In this document: positions 7,623 to 16,050 of the stretch, piece by piece
Layout of the letters: every line of letters begins with the position of its first letter
Numbering within the stretch: the first letter of the stretch is position 1
Source: Lacticaseibacillus kribbianus
Lineage (GTDB): Bacteria; Bacillota; Bacilli; Lactobacillales; Lactobacillaceae
DNA: 64,000 nt
Direction: 5' to 3'
Assembly (NCBI RefSeq): GCF_020180945.1
Contig: NZ_JAIPUL010000001.1
Location: forward strand, 1,178,001 to 1,242,000
Notes under the pieces: model-generated
What the model saw: the letters and a program-made list of their open reading frames with translations, nothing else
Database searches by the model: none
Told to the model about the DNA's origin: nothing
Translations under genes and position numbers: made by a program

Positions 7623-7631
7623 TGCTAGAAT
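7623..7631 (+). promoter_or_regulatory. Extended -10 promoter element
   Basis: TGCTAGAAT is an extended -10 (TGn-TAGAAT) 30 bases upstream of the ATG at 7661. No good -35 at 17 bp was found. Confidence 0.4.
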
Positions 7632-7660
7632 GGAGAGGCAATGAAATGGAGGGACTTTCT

Positions 7661-7975
7661 ATGGTAGCAACGATTCTCTACTGGGCCGTCGTCTGCGCGC
7701 TGATCGGCTGGGGTGCCTGGAACATTGTGTTCAGCGCCATCTACGTTCACAACCACGAAAACGGCAACCTGTGGTTCTTCGCGATTCTCAACGTCCTGAC
7801 CGTGCTGTTCACGGTCATCTTCAGCGTTGTGATGTCCAACACCGCGTGGCAGAAGTTCTGGCTCGTGGATTCCGTCACGAACGGACCGCTCCTGTTCTAC
7901 ATCATCATCGCTTACGTCGTCTTGATTGTCCTGCAGCTGATCTTGGGCCGCGAGAAGAAGATCGCGAAGGCGTAA
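7661..7975 (+). CDS. Small integral membrane protein of unknown function
   Basis: 104-residue protein with three predicted membrane segments (ATILYWAVVCALIGWGAW, FFAILNVLTVLFTVIFSVVM and LLFYIIIAYVVLIVLQLIL) and a short lysine-rich tail (REKKIAKA). No family is recognised. The ATG at 7661 is supported by GGAGGG ending seven bases upstream. It is a single-gene unit on the opposite strand to its neighbours and shares a bidirectional terminator with ftsY. Confidence 0.75.
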   Translation: MVATILYWAVVCALIGWGAWNIVFSAIYVHNHENGNLWFFAILNVLTVLFTVIFSVVMSNTAWQKFWLVDSVTNGPLLFYIIIAYVVLIVLQLILGREKKIAKA

Positions 7976-7980
7976 CAATC

Positions 7981-8005
7981 AAAAAAGGGCCGCTGGCCCT
8001 TTTTT
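7981..8005. terminator. Bidirectional intrinsic terminator
   Basis: AAAAAAGGGCC-GCT-GGCCCTTTTTT: A-tract, stem, short loop and T-tract on both strands, between the small membrane protein gene (+) and ftsY (-), which converge. Confidence 0.9.
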
Positions 8006-8013
8006 ATTTTGCC

Positions 8014-9018
8014 CTAGTTCTCGTCCGACTTGGGTTCGATCAGGCCCTTGAACAGGCCGTAGACGAACTTGTTGGGGTCGAACGCCTGCAGGTCGTCCAT
8101 CCCCTCGCCCAGCCCGACCAGCTTGACCGGCACGTGCAGCTCGTTGCGGATTGCCAGCACGATGCCGCCCTTGCCCGAGCCGTCGAGCTTGGTCAAGACG
8201 ATGCCGGACACCTTGGTGGTCTGGTTGAACTCCTTGGCCTGGCTCAGCGCGTTTTGGCCCGTGGTGCCGTCGAGCACCAACAGGACCTCCTGCGGCGCCT
8301 CGGGCAGCTCGCGCACGATCACGCGGCGAATCTTATCCAGCTCGTTCATCAGGTTGACCTTGTTTTGGAGCCGGCCGGCCGTGTCGACCAAAAGCACGTC
8401 GAACGCCTCCGCCTTGGCGCGGCGCACGGCGTCGTATACCACGGCGGCCGGGTCGCCGCCGGGCTCGGAGGTCACCACCGGCACCCCGTCGCGGCGGCCC
8501 CACTCCTCAAGCTGCGCGATGGCGCCGGCGCGGAAGGTGTCGCCCGCCGCCAGCAACACGGACTTACCCTGCTGCTGCAGCTGGTGGGCGAGCTTGCCGA
8601 TGGTCGTGGTCTTGCCCGCGCCGTTGACGCCGACGAACAGGAACACCGTCGGGCCAACAGGGGCGTAGTGCAGCGCGTTGTCCTCGGCCTCCCCCGCCTC
8701 GCCGTAGATGTCGACGAGCTTTTGAACGACGACCTGTGAGACCTCCTCCGGCCGCTTGGCGTTTTGCAGCTTCACGGAGTCGCGCAGCTCGTCGGTGAGC
8801 TGCACGGCGATCTCGTAGCCGACATCCGCGCCGATCAGCATCTCCTCGAGGTCGTCGAAGAAGTCCTCATCGACGGTGCGGAACCCGGCGAAAAAGGCGT
8901 TGAGCTTGGCGGAAAAGGTGTTGCGGCTCTTTTCGAGGCCCGCGTCATACTTGGCGGTCTCTTGCGTCTCCGGCTCGCCGCCGCCGAAGGCCTTCTTGAT
9001 TCGATCGAATAATCCCAT
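8014..9018 (-). CDS. ftsY: Signal recognition particle receptor FtsY
   Basis: SRP receptor GTPase; it binds the Ffh-ribosome complex at the membrane. The protein is 334 residues with a short acidic N-terminal A region and an NG domain: FVGVNGAGKTTT (P-loop, about 129-138), LLVDTAGRLQNK and VLTKLDGSGKGG. The gene begins one base after the smc stop; its ribosome binding site GGAGACT overlaps the end of smc, so translation is probably coupled. rnc-smc-ftsY is the classical Bacillota order. Confidence 0.96.
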   Translation of the reverse strand: MGLFDRIKKAFGGGEPETQETAKYDAGLEKSRNTFSAKLNAFFAGFRTVDEDFFDDLEEMLIGADVGYEIAVQLTDELRDSVKLQNAKRPEEVSQVVVQKLVDIYGEAGEAEDNALHYAPVGPTVFLFVGVNGAGKTTTIGKLAHQLQQQGKSVLLAAGDTFRAGAIAQLEEWGRRDGVPVVTSEPGGDPAAVVYDAVRRAKAEAFDVLLVDTAGRLQNKVNLMNELDKIRRVIVRELPEAPQEVLLVLDGTTGQNALSQAKEFNQTTKVSGIVLTKLDGSGKGGIVLAIRNELHVPVKLVGLGEGMDDLQAFDPNKFVYGLFKGLIEPKSDEN

Positions 9019-9019
9019 A

Positions 9020-12000
9020 CTAGTCTCCTTTGTGCGTTGCGTCGTCGGTGGCGAGCTGGTCCAAGGACACGGCCACCATGCTGGACACCCCGGACTCCTG
9101 CATCGTCACGCCGTACAGCATGTTGGCCGCAAGCATCGTGCCGCGCCGGTGCGTGATCACGATGAACTGGGTGTCGGAGCTGTAGTGCCGCAAAAATTCG
9201 CCGAAGCGGTTGACGTTGACCTCGTCCAGGCTGGCCTCGACCTCATCGAGGATCGAGAACGGCACCGGCCGCACCTGCAAGATGGCGAACAGCAGGACGA
9301 TGGCGGTCAGCGCGCGCTCGCCGCCGGACAAAAGCGACAGGCGCTGCAGCTTCTTGCCAGGCGGCTGGGCCGAGATCTCGATGCCGGTGTTGAGCAGGTC
9401 GTCCGGATCCGTCAGCGACAGCTGCGCGCTGCCGCCGCCGAACATCCGCGGGAAAATCTCCGTGAACGCCTGGTTGGTCGCCGTAAACATCGCGGCGAAG
9501 CGGCTGGCGACCTCCGAGTCGAGCTCGCCCATCGTTTTTTGCAGCATCGCCTTGGCCTCGAGCAGGTCGTCTTGCTGCTTGGTCAGAAAATCGTAGCGCT
9601 CCTTGACCGCGTCGTACTCGGCGATCGCGTTGGGGTTGATCGGCCCCAGCTCGTCCAGCCCCCGGCGTAACAGCTTCAGGCGGCTCTTGAGCATCGGCAG
9701 GTCGGCGACCTTGGCCGTTGTCGCGGCCAACGCGGCCTCAAAGCTCAGCTGGTAGGTCTCGCGCAGGGTCGTCAGGTGGTCGTCCAGGTGAATCTTCAGC
9801 CGGTTGAGGCTGATGCTCTGCTGCTCGGAGGCGGCCATCGCGGCCTTTTGCTGCGTGTAGGCGGTGGTGATCGAAGCCGACACGTTGCTCAGCTGCTCGC
9901 GGTTGGCCGCCTTGGCGCGGGTCAGCTCGTCTTGCGACTTGCGCAGCCCGGCAATGGTCGCCGTCAGTGACTTGATGGTCGCGGCCGAATCGGCGCCGAG
10001 GTCGGTGTGGGTCTCGGCGGCCGCGGTGATCGCCGCGATGCGCTCGGCCAGCTTGGCCTTTTGCGCCGCCGCGTCCTTGGCCGCGTCCTTGGCCCCAGCC
10101 AGCGCGGCCTTCGTGGTGTCTTGGGCCTGCTTGAGCACCGCCAGCTGGGTCGCTAGCTCGCTTCGCGCCGCCTGCGCGGCCGCGGCGGTCTGGCTGGCCG
10201 CGCCGAGGCGCTGCTTGAGGTCGGCGATGGTGGCGTTTTGGCCTTCGATCGCCGCGGCCACTGCGGTCGCCTGGGCCTCAAGCTTGGCCAGCTGTGCGTC
10301 GTAGTCGGCGGCGGCCGTCTCGGCAAGCCCGGCGGCCTGCGCCTGGCGCGTCAGCTGGGCCAGCGCGGTGTCCGCCGCGGCGGTCTGGGCCGCCTGGGCG
10401 GCGAGCGCCGCCTGGGCCTCATCGAACGCGGCCGCCGCGGCTTCGCCCGCGGCCTGGCGGTCCGCCAGTGCCTGTTTCTTGGCCGCCACGACGCCGCGCT
10501 GCTTGTCCAGCGCCGCGGTCATCTCGCGCAGGTGCGCGTGAAGTTCGGCGACCTCCTGGGTGCGGGCTAGGGGCGACGCGCCGGACTTCTTGGTCTGGCC
10601 CCCGGTCAGCGCCCCGCCCGGCGCCAGGATGTCGCCGTCGAGGCTGACGATGCGGTAGCGGTGCCCGGTCAGGTTGGCCAAGCGAATGCCGTCGTCCAGA
10701 GTCGACGCGACGATCAGGCTACCCAGCAGGTTGGCCATGACCGGGCGCACCTCGTCCTTGAAGCGCACCAAGTCGACGCCGACGCCGAGGTAGCCGGGCT
10801 GGCCGGCCAGAGCCTGCAGGGTGCTGGCTGGGAGCTGCCGTGGTCGCACCACGGCGGTCGGCAGGAACGTGGCCCGGCCGGCCGCGGTGCGCTTGAGGTA
10901 GGTGATACCCTGCTTGGCGGCCTGCTCAGTGGTGGTGACCACCGCCTGCAGGCTGCCGCCCAGCGCGACGTCGAGCGCCTGCTGGTACTTGGCGGGCACG
11001 GCGAGCAGCTCCGCCACCGCGCCGATAACGCCGGGCAGCGCGTCCTTGTGCTTGAGCACCGCCCGCACCCCGGCATAAAAGCCAGCGTAGTCGTCGCGCA
11101 GCTCCTGGAGCGTCTCGTAGCGCGCGTTGGTGCGCTGGTAGATGCTGCTGGCGGCACTCAGGCGCTCCTGCTCGTCCGCGTACGCGGCCCGGGCGGTCTG
11201 CTCGGCGACACTGGCCGCGTCGCGCGCGGTCAGGGCCCGCGTCTTGGCGTCGGTCAGCGCGTCTTGCGCCTTCTTGGCGGCCAGCACCTTCTCCCGCTGC
11301 GCCGCCACGGCCGCCGCCAGTTCACGCTGACGCGCGGTGGCCGCGGCGCTTTGGGAGGCAGCCAGCGCCGCGTCCTTCTTGGTGCCGGTCAGCGCGTTTT
11401 TGGTCTCGGCCTGCTCCTGAAGCAGCGCGATGTAGCGGGTCTGCGCCGCGTCGAGCTCCCGGTTCAGGGCGGCGGGATCGGCGCCCGCCGCCTGGGCCTG
11501 CTGCTGGCGCTGCAGCTCTTGTTGCTGGGTCGCCTGTTCCTTGGCCGTCTTAGTCAGCGCGGCCGCCTTGGCCTGCTGGTCCGCCTCAAGCTTGCCGGCG
11601 ACGCCCAGCTGGTCCTTCAGCTCGGCCAGGGTGGCCCGGGCGTTGCTGGCACGCTCTGCGGTCAGCTTGACCTCGCCGTTGAGGTTCTCCAGCCGCATGG
11701 ACTGGCTGAGCAGCTGGTCGTTGAGGGCCGTCAGCTTGGCCTCATACTCACTGTCGGCGGCGGTCAGGGCCTCGGAGCGCTGTTCGAGGTGGCTGACCTT
11801 AGCGCCGAGGGCGGTCAGCGTCTCCGCGGTTGCCGCGTGCTGGGCCTTGACCTCGGTTTGCTCCACACCCATCTGCCGAATCTCAAGCGCGAGGATGCTC
11901 TTGTGAACCGCCTGGTAGTCGGCGTTTTGGCGCTCGAAGTCGCGCGCCAAGGAGGCCTGCTCGGCCAAAGGCGTCACCTGGCGCGAGAGCTCGGTCACGA

Positions 12001-12580
12001 TGTCGTTGGCGCGGTCCAGGTTGTCGTCGGTTTCGTGCAGCTTCTGCTCGGCCTTTTCCTTTTGCTGCTTGTACTTCAGCACCCCGGCGGCCTCTTCGAT
12101 GATGCCGCGACGGTCCTTGGGCTTGGAATTGAAAATCGCCTCGACGCGTCCCTGGGAGATGAAGGAGAAGGACTCCTTGCCCAGCCCCGAGTCCATGAAC
12201 AGGTCGATGATGTCCTTGAGGCGGACGCTGCGGTTGTTGATCAGGAAGTCGGACTCGCCATCACGATAAAGCCGGCGACACACGGTGACCGTCACCGGCT
12301 GATTCTTCAGGTAGCCATCGCTGTTGTCGAAGGTCATGGTGACCTCGGCGCGGTTGAGCGCCGGACGCTGCGCCGTGCCGGCGAAAATCACGTCGCCCAT
12401 CTTCTCGCCGCGCAGACTCTTGGCGCTTTGCTCGCCCAGGGCCCAGCGAATCGCCTCGGTGATGTTGCTCTTACCGCTGCCGTTGGGCCCGACGATGCCC
12501 GTCAGCCCCGGCACGAAGTCGATCTCGGTTTTGTCCGCGAAGGACTTGAAGCCGAGAATCGTCAGATGTGTTAATTGCAT
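9020..12580 (-). CDS. smc: Chromosome segregation protein SMC
   Basis: Large condensin ATPase (1186 residues) that, with ScpA and ScpB, organises and segregates the chromosome. The N-terminal head has FKSFADKT and the Walker A GPNGSGKS (31-38). Two long alanine-rich coiled coils flank a hinge at roughly 500-690 (LPGVIGAVAELLAVPAKYQQ to ILAPGGALTGG). The C-terminal head has LSLLSGGERALTAIVLLFAI (signature) and ILDEVEASLDEVNVNRF (Walker B/D-loop). The start MQLTHLTILGFKSF at 12580 matches the family better than a GTG four codons earlier that overlaps rnc. The coiled-coil composition reflects the high genomic GC. Confidence 0.96.
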   Translation of the reverse strand: MQLTHLTILGFKSFADKTEIDFVPGLTGIVGPNGSGKSNITEAIRWALGEQSAKSLRGEKMGDVIFAGTAQRPALNRAEVTMTFDNSDGYLKNQPVTVTVCRRLYRDGESDFLINNRSVRLKDIIDLFMDSGLGKESFSFISQGRVEAIFNSKPKDRRGIIEEAAGVLKYKQQKEKAEQKLHETDDNLDRANDIVTELSRQVTPLAEQASLARDFERQNADYQAVHKSILALEIRQMGVEQTEVKAQHAATAETLTALGAKVSHLEQRSEALTAADSEYEAKLTALNDQLLSQSMRLENLNGEVKLTAERASNARATLAELKDQLGVAGKLEADQQAKAAALTKTAKEQATQQQELQRQQQAQAAGADPAALNRELDAAQTRYIALLQEQAETKNALTGTKKDAALAASQSAAATARQRELAAAVAAQREKVLAAKKAQDALTDAKTRALTARDAASVAEQTARAAYADEQERLSAASSIYQRTNARYETLQELRDDYAGFYAGVRAVLKHKDALPGVIGAVAELLAVPAKYQQALDVALGGSLQAVVTTTEQAAKQGITYLKRTAAGRATFLPTAVVRPRQLPASTLQALAGQPGYLGVGVDLVRFKDEVRPVMANLLGSLIVASTLDDGIRLANLTGHRYRIVSLDGDILAPGGALTGGQTKKSGASPLARTQEVAELHAHLREMTAALDKQRGVVAAKKQALADRQAAGEAAAAAFDEAQAALAAQAAQTAAADTALAQLTRQAQAAGLAETAAADYDAQLAKLEAQATAVAAAIEGQNATIADLKQRLGAASQTAAAAQAARSELATQLAVLKQAQDTTKAALAGAKDAAKDAAAQKAKLAERIAAITAAAETHTDLGADSAATIKSLTATIAGLRKSQDELTRAKAANREQLSNVSASITTAYTQQKAAMAASEQQSISLNRLKIHLDDHLTTLRETYQLSFEAALAATTAKVADLPMLKSRLKLLRRGLDELGPINPNAIAEYDAVKERYDFLTKQQDDLLEAKAMLQKTMGELDSEVASRFAAMFTATNQAFTEIFPRMFGGGSAQLSLTDPDDLLNTGIEISAQPPGKKLQRLSLLSGGERALTAIVLLFAILQVRPVPFSILDEVEASLDEVNVNRFGEFLRHYSSDTQFIVITHRRGTMLAANMLYGVTMQESGVSSMVAVSLDQLATDDATHKGD

Positions 12581-12584
12581 GCGC

Positions 12585-13289
12585 TCACTCACTCGGCCGC
12601 TGCAGCTTGGTCAGCGCGTCATTGGCCGCCGCCTGCTCCGCCGCCTTCTTGTTCTTGCCGGTGCCGGACCCCAGCACCTTGCCGTCGACGGTCACGTCGA
12701 CCAAAAACTGGCGGTCGTGCGCCGGGCCCGCCTCGCTCTGCAGCTCGTAGGCGATGACCACCTCGCCGTTTTGCTGCACGAACTCCTGCAGCGCCGTCTT
12801 GTGGTCCATGTTCGCCGCGAACTGGCCGGCCGCAATCTTGGGGAAAATCACCTGCTCGGCAAACAGCACGTTGGCCTTGCGCCCCTGATCCAGGTACAGC
12901 GCGCCGTTGAAGGCCTCGAACAGGTCCTCGAGCAGCGTCTTGCGCTGGCGTGCACCGGCATTTTCCTCACCCTTGCCCAGCTTGATGTACTGATCGAAGT
13001 GGGCCTCCTTGGCGAACGCCGAGAAGCTCTTCGTCTGCACGATGGCGGCCCGCATGCGGGTCAGCTTGCCCTCTGGCAGGTCAGGAAAGTGACGGTACAG
13101 GTAATCGGACACCGTGATCTCGAGCACGGCGTCGCCCAAAAACTCCAGTCGCTCGTTATCTTTGAGCCCCAATTCCTTGTGCTCGTTGACGTACGAGGAG
13201 TGGGTGAAGGCTTCGTCGAGAAGCGATAGGTCGTGGAACTCGATGCCGTAACGCTGCCTCAGCTCACTCACGAACTCTGATGCAACCAT
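12585..13289 (-). CDS. rnc: Ribonuclease III
   Basis: Double-strand-specific endoribonuclease that matures rRNA and processes structured mRNAs. The nuclease domain shows NERLEFLGDAVL (about 46-57) with catalytic acidic residues; the second acidic cluster is in LLEDLFEAFNGALYLD. A C-terminal dsRNA-binding domain follows (KTALQEFVQQNGEVVIAYEL and KKAAEQAAANDAL). The start at 13289 is set by the AGAGGGGGATACAAAATG context; upstream in-frame codons are non-conserved. Its stop lies four bases before the smc start. RNase III is a plausible processor of the long-hairpin repeats in this genome (inference). Confidence 0.96.
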   Translation of the reverse strand: MVASEFVSELRQRYGIEFHDLSLLDEAFTHSSYVNEHKELGLKDNERLEFLGDAVLEITVSDYLYRHFPDLPEGKLTRMRAAIVQTKSFSAFAKEAHFDQYIKLGKGEENAGARQRKTLLEDLFEAFNGALYLDQGRKANVLFAEQVIFPKIAAGQFAANMDHKTALQEFVQQNGEVVIAYELQSEAGPAHDRQFLVDVTVDGKVLGSGTGKNKKAAEQAAANDALTKLQRPSE

Positions 13290-13332
13290 TTTGTATCCCC
13301 CTCTGCGCAGAATCCGCGCATTATTCTTATCC

Positions 13333-13338
13333 ATTATA
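13333..13338 (-). promoter_or_regulatory. -10 element of the rnc-smc-ftsY promoter
   Basis: TATAAT on the minus strand, 43 bases upstream of the rnc start, with a weak TGGCAA at 17-bp spacing. Confidence 0.5.
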
Positions 13339-13425
13339 CAAGTCGGGGCGGGTGATTGCCACCGGTACCGGCGTCGCGTCGCCCAATCGGGCCAAATCTC
13401 GGCTTTCGCCCCGATCCGCCGAAGC

Positions 13426-13469
13426 AAAACGCGGCCGGCGCGAATTCCCGAAGAATCCGCGCCGGCCGC
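13426..13469 (-). terminator. Intrinsic terminator of oppA
   Basis: GCGGCCGGCGCG and CGCGCCGGCCGC form a perfect 12-bp GC stem with a 15-base loop, followed on the minus strand by GTTTTGC. Confidence 0.8.
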
Positions 13470-13505
13470 ATTGCCGTCGTTAGCCGCTCCGGTCTGACGC
13501 CCGCC

Positions 13506-15281
13506 TCAGCGGGTGCGGCGCGAAACGGTGATGTCCTGCCAGCGGTAGCCCGCCGCCCCGTACGCGATGGAGAGGTTTTGGACCCGGTCGTTGACCGGCA
13601 CCACCACCGTGCGGTAGGCCGTCGGCACGACGTAGCAGGCCTTGAGCATGTAATCCTGCCAGTCGCGGAAGGCCTGAACGCGCGTCGCCTGGTTCAAGGC
13701 GGCCGGCGCGTCGATGGCGGCCAACAGCCGCGTGTTGGTCGGGGTCACGAAGCGAGTCAGGTTGTAGCGCGCGGTCGGCCCGTACAGCGTGGCCGGCGAC
13801 GGCTCAGACGACACGCCCCACGTGGCCTCGAAGACGTCGATGTCCTTGGAGTCGGCGTGCAGCTTGTCGTAGAAGTTGTTGTACTCCAGCAGCCGCCCCG
13901 CGGTCAGGCGCACGCGCAGCCCCACCGCTCGCCACTGGCGGATGCGGGCAGCCGCAACCTTTTCCGCTGCGCCGTCCGACGCCGCCGCCGCGTAGTTGAT
14001 GGTCAGGCGCTTGCCGGTCGGATCCGTGCGCCAGCCGTCCTTGCCGCGCTTGTAGCCGGCCGCGTCCAACAGCGCGTTGGCCTTGGCCACGTCCTGCCGG
14101 TAGCCCGCAAGCTTCGCGTGAAACCGCGCGAACAGCGGCGGAATCAGCGTGGTGGCGGTCTGCGCCAGCCCGCCGAAGTAACGGGTGTTGGTGCCCTCAA
14201 TATCCAGCGCGGAAACCATCGCCCGGCGCAGCGCCGAATCGCTCATCTTCGCGGCCGGGTCCATCACGTTTTTGCCCCGCGCCGCGTCCCAGTGGCCGAC
14301 CTTGAAACCGAGGTAGCGGTAGGACAGGTCCGCGCGCCCGAGGTTGACGTAGTCGTCCAGCTTGCGGTAGTCGGCAAAACCGGCGCTTGGCATCTCGAGT
14401 GCCAGGTCGAACTGCTTGGCGCGCAGGGCCCCGACAATCGCCGCCGACGAGACCAGGGAGAATGTCATCCCCGCAAGCTTCGGCACGCCCTTGTAGTAAT
14501 AGCGGTTCGGCGCGTAGGTCACGGACTGCCCCGGCACCACCGCCTTCATGCGAAACGGGCCGAAGAACAGCGGGTGCCGGCGAATCTTTTGGCTCTGGGC
14601 CAGGTCGGCAAAGGGCACGTCCTTCAGGTAGTGGTACGGCGCGGCCGACTCCCAGATGATGCCGTTGCCCGATTGGGTGAACGACGGCCGCATGCGCTGC
14701 AGGTGAATCACCACCCGCCGCCCGTCCGGCCCGTCCGGCATCGTCAGCCCGGAGATCGTTTTCGCCTTGCCCGCGTGGTAGGCGGCCATGCCGACGATGT
14801 CCGTCATCGCCGTCGTGTAGCGCGCCGTGTCCACCGCGGGGTTGGCAAGCATCTCGTAGGCAAAAACGTAATCGCGCGCCGTGACTGGCCGCCCGTCGGC
14901 CCAGCGCACCGCGTCCTTGATGGTGACTGTCGCCGTCTTGGCCCGGTTGTCCAGGCGAAGCGTCGCCGCGCCGCTGTCCGTGATTTTGAAGGCCGCATCC
15001 GTGGCGAACAGGGGCTCGGCGGCCGGACGCATGAAGTCCGCGTCCGTCGCTGCGTCGTACAGCTCCTCGGAAAACAGTCCCGGGGTCGGCGCGTCGGCGA
15101 CCACGGCCACCGCCAGTCGGCCGCCGGCAATCGGCTTTTCGTTGGCACCGATTGCCGTCTTGAACGTCGCCGGTGCGACCGGCTTGCTCGGCGTCGGTTG
15201 CACCGCCTGCTTGCGACAGCCCCCAAGCACCAGCGCCAGCGCGAGCACTGCAACCAGCCTGAATCCCCTGTAACCCCTCAT
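13506..15281 (-). CDS. oppA: Oligopeptide ABC transporter substrate-binding lipoprotein (OppA-like)
   Basis: Extracellular solute-binding protein family 5, 591 residues. A signal peptide ends in the lipobox LVLGGC, with the lipidated Cys near residue 22, so the protein is anchored on the outer face of the membrane. Family features include FSEELYDAATDADFMRPAAE, VTIKDAVRWADGRPVTARDYVFAYEML and the substrate-pocket region PYHYLKDVPF. It would capture oligopeptides for an Opp permease, but no permease or ATPase genes lie nearby. It stands between acpP and rnc with its own promoter and terminator, splitting the usual plsX-acpP-rnc-smc order. AAAAGGGG precedes the ATG. Confidence 0.9.
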   Translation of the reverse strand: MRGYRGFRLVAVLALALVLGGCRKQAVQPTPSKPVAPATFKTAIGANEKPIAGGRLAVAVVADAPTPGLFSEELYDAATDADFMRPAAEPLFATDAAFKITDSGAATLRLDNRAKTATVTIKDAVRWADGRPVTARDYVFAYEMLANPAVDTARYTTAMTDIVGMAAYHAGKAKTISGLTMPDGPDGRRVVIHLQRMRPSFTQSGNGIIWESAAPYHYLKDVPFADLAQSQKIRRHPLFFGPFRMKAVVPGQSVTYAPNRYYYKGVPKLAGMTFSLVSSAAIVGALRAKQFDLALEMPSAGFADYRKLDDYVNLGRADLSYRYLGFKVGHWDAARGKNVMDPAAKMSDSALRRAMVSALDIEGTNTRYFGGLAQTATTLIPPLFARFHAKLAGYRQDVAKANALLDAAGYKRGKDGWRTDPTGKRLTINYAAAASDGAAEKVAAARIRQWRAVGLRVRLTAGRLLEYNNFYDKLHADSKDIDVFEATWGVSSEPSPATLYGPTARYNLTRFVTPTNTRLLAAIDAPAALNQATRVQAFRDWQDYMLKACYVVPTAYRTVVVPVNDRVQNLSIAYGAAGYRWQDITVSRRTR

Positions 15282-15327
15282 CGTGACCCCTTTTCCGCCT
15301 CTCGGCCCCCATCATGTCGTAGTTTCC

Positions 15328-15356
15328 ATTCTACAAAGGCCCCGGGGAGATTGCAA
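15328..15356 (-). promoter_or_regulatory. oppA promoter
   Basis: TTGCAA, 17-bp spacer, TAGAAT on the minus strand, 47 bases upstream of the oppA start. Confidence 0.65.
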
Positions 15357-15391
15357 GGCGACACGCGGTGGCGACTGGGGTCGGCGCTGCA

Positions 15392-15680
15392 CACGCACAC
15401 CGCTCGTCCTGCTATGTGTACCGCGCGCCGCTCTGATTCGTCGAGCTGCGAAGCGCAGCGGCCGCTCGTCCTGCTAGGGAAGGCACTCGGGGCCAAGTAC
15501 GCCCCAAGCGCCTTCCCTACGCTGGCCGGTGGCCTAAGCCCGCGCTTCTCCGCTCTGGTTCGTCGAACTGCGAAGCGCAGCGGCCGCTCGTCCTGCTAGG
15601 GAAAGCACTCGGGGCAAAGTGCGCCCCAAGCGCCTTCCCTACGCTGGCCGGTGGCCTAAGCCCGCGCTTCTCCGCTCTGG
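15392..15680 (-). repeat. Terminator-associated hairpin repeat, locus B (two full units plus a partial)
   Basis: Minus-strand units of exactly 122 bases lie at 15559-15680 and 15437-15558, with a partial third to about 15392. Each begins CCAGAGCG or a variant and ends TTCGACGAA-like. The hairpin cores are at 15608-15630 and 15486-15508; the first folds as TAGGGAAGGCGCTTGGGGC around loop GCACTTT, and all differences between its arms are G-U compatible. The box starts six bases past the U-tract of the acpP terminator. With the oppA promoter and that terminator, this accounts for the whole 15282-15725 gap. Confidence 0.8.
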
Positions 15681-15685
15681 GACTC

Positions 15686-15713
15686 AAAAAGCCGCCCCGG
15701 AAACCGGGGCGGC
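15686..15713 (-). terminator. Intrinsic terminator of plsX-acpP
   Basis: Minus strand GCCGCCCCGG-TTT-CCGGGGCGGC followed by TTTTTG. Confidence 0.9.
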
Positions 15714-15725
15714 CGCAGTGTTTGC

Positions 15726-15971
15726 TTATTTTTTCTGGTGATTCAGGACGTACTGGACGGCATCGCCGACGGTATCGATGTGTTCGGCATCTTCGTCAGG
15801 GATCTCAGCGCCGAAAGTATCTTCAAGCTCAAGGACAAACTCGACGGTGTCGATGGAATCGGCATCCAGGTCCTTCTTGAAGTTCAAGTCGTTGGTGATC
15901 TTATCTGCTGGGGTCTGGAAATGATCCTCAATCAGGCCAGCGATCTTATCAAATACTTCTTGCTCAGTCAT
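15726..15971 (-). CDS. acpP: Acyl carrier protein
   Basis: 81-residue carrier of growing fatty acyl chains. DLDADSIDTVEFVLELEDTF contains the DS(I/L) motif; Ser39 takes the 4'-phosphopantetheine. The protein is strongly acidic, as expected. The start at 15971 (MTEQEVFDK) follows GGAGGAGCC; longer in-frame starts are not conserved. It lies 79 bases downstream of plsX, forming a phospholipid-synthesis pair, and ends in a strong terminator followed by the repeat array. Confidence 0.95.
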   Translation of the reverse strand: MTEQEVFDKIAGLIEDHFQTPADKITNDLNFKKDLDADSIDTVEFVLELEDTFGAEIPDEDAEHIDTVGDAVQYVLNHQKK

Positions 15972-16050
15972 GACACGGCTCCTCCTTGTTGTTAACACGC
16001 ATTCAAGCATACCCGATTTCGTCCGGATTGTCTATGCCATTTCCCGTCGG

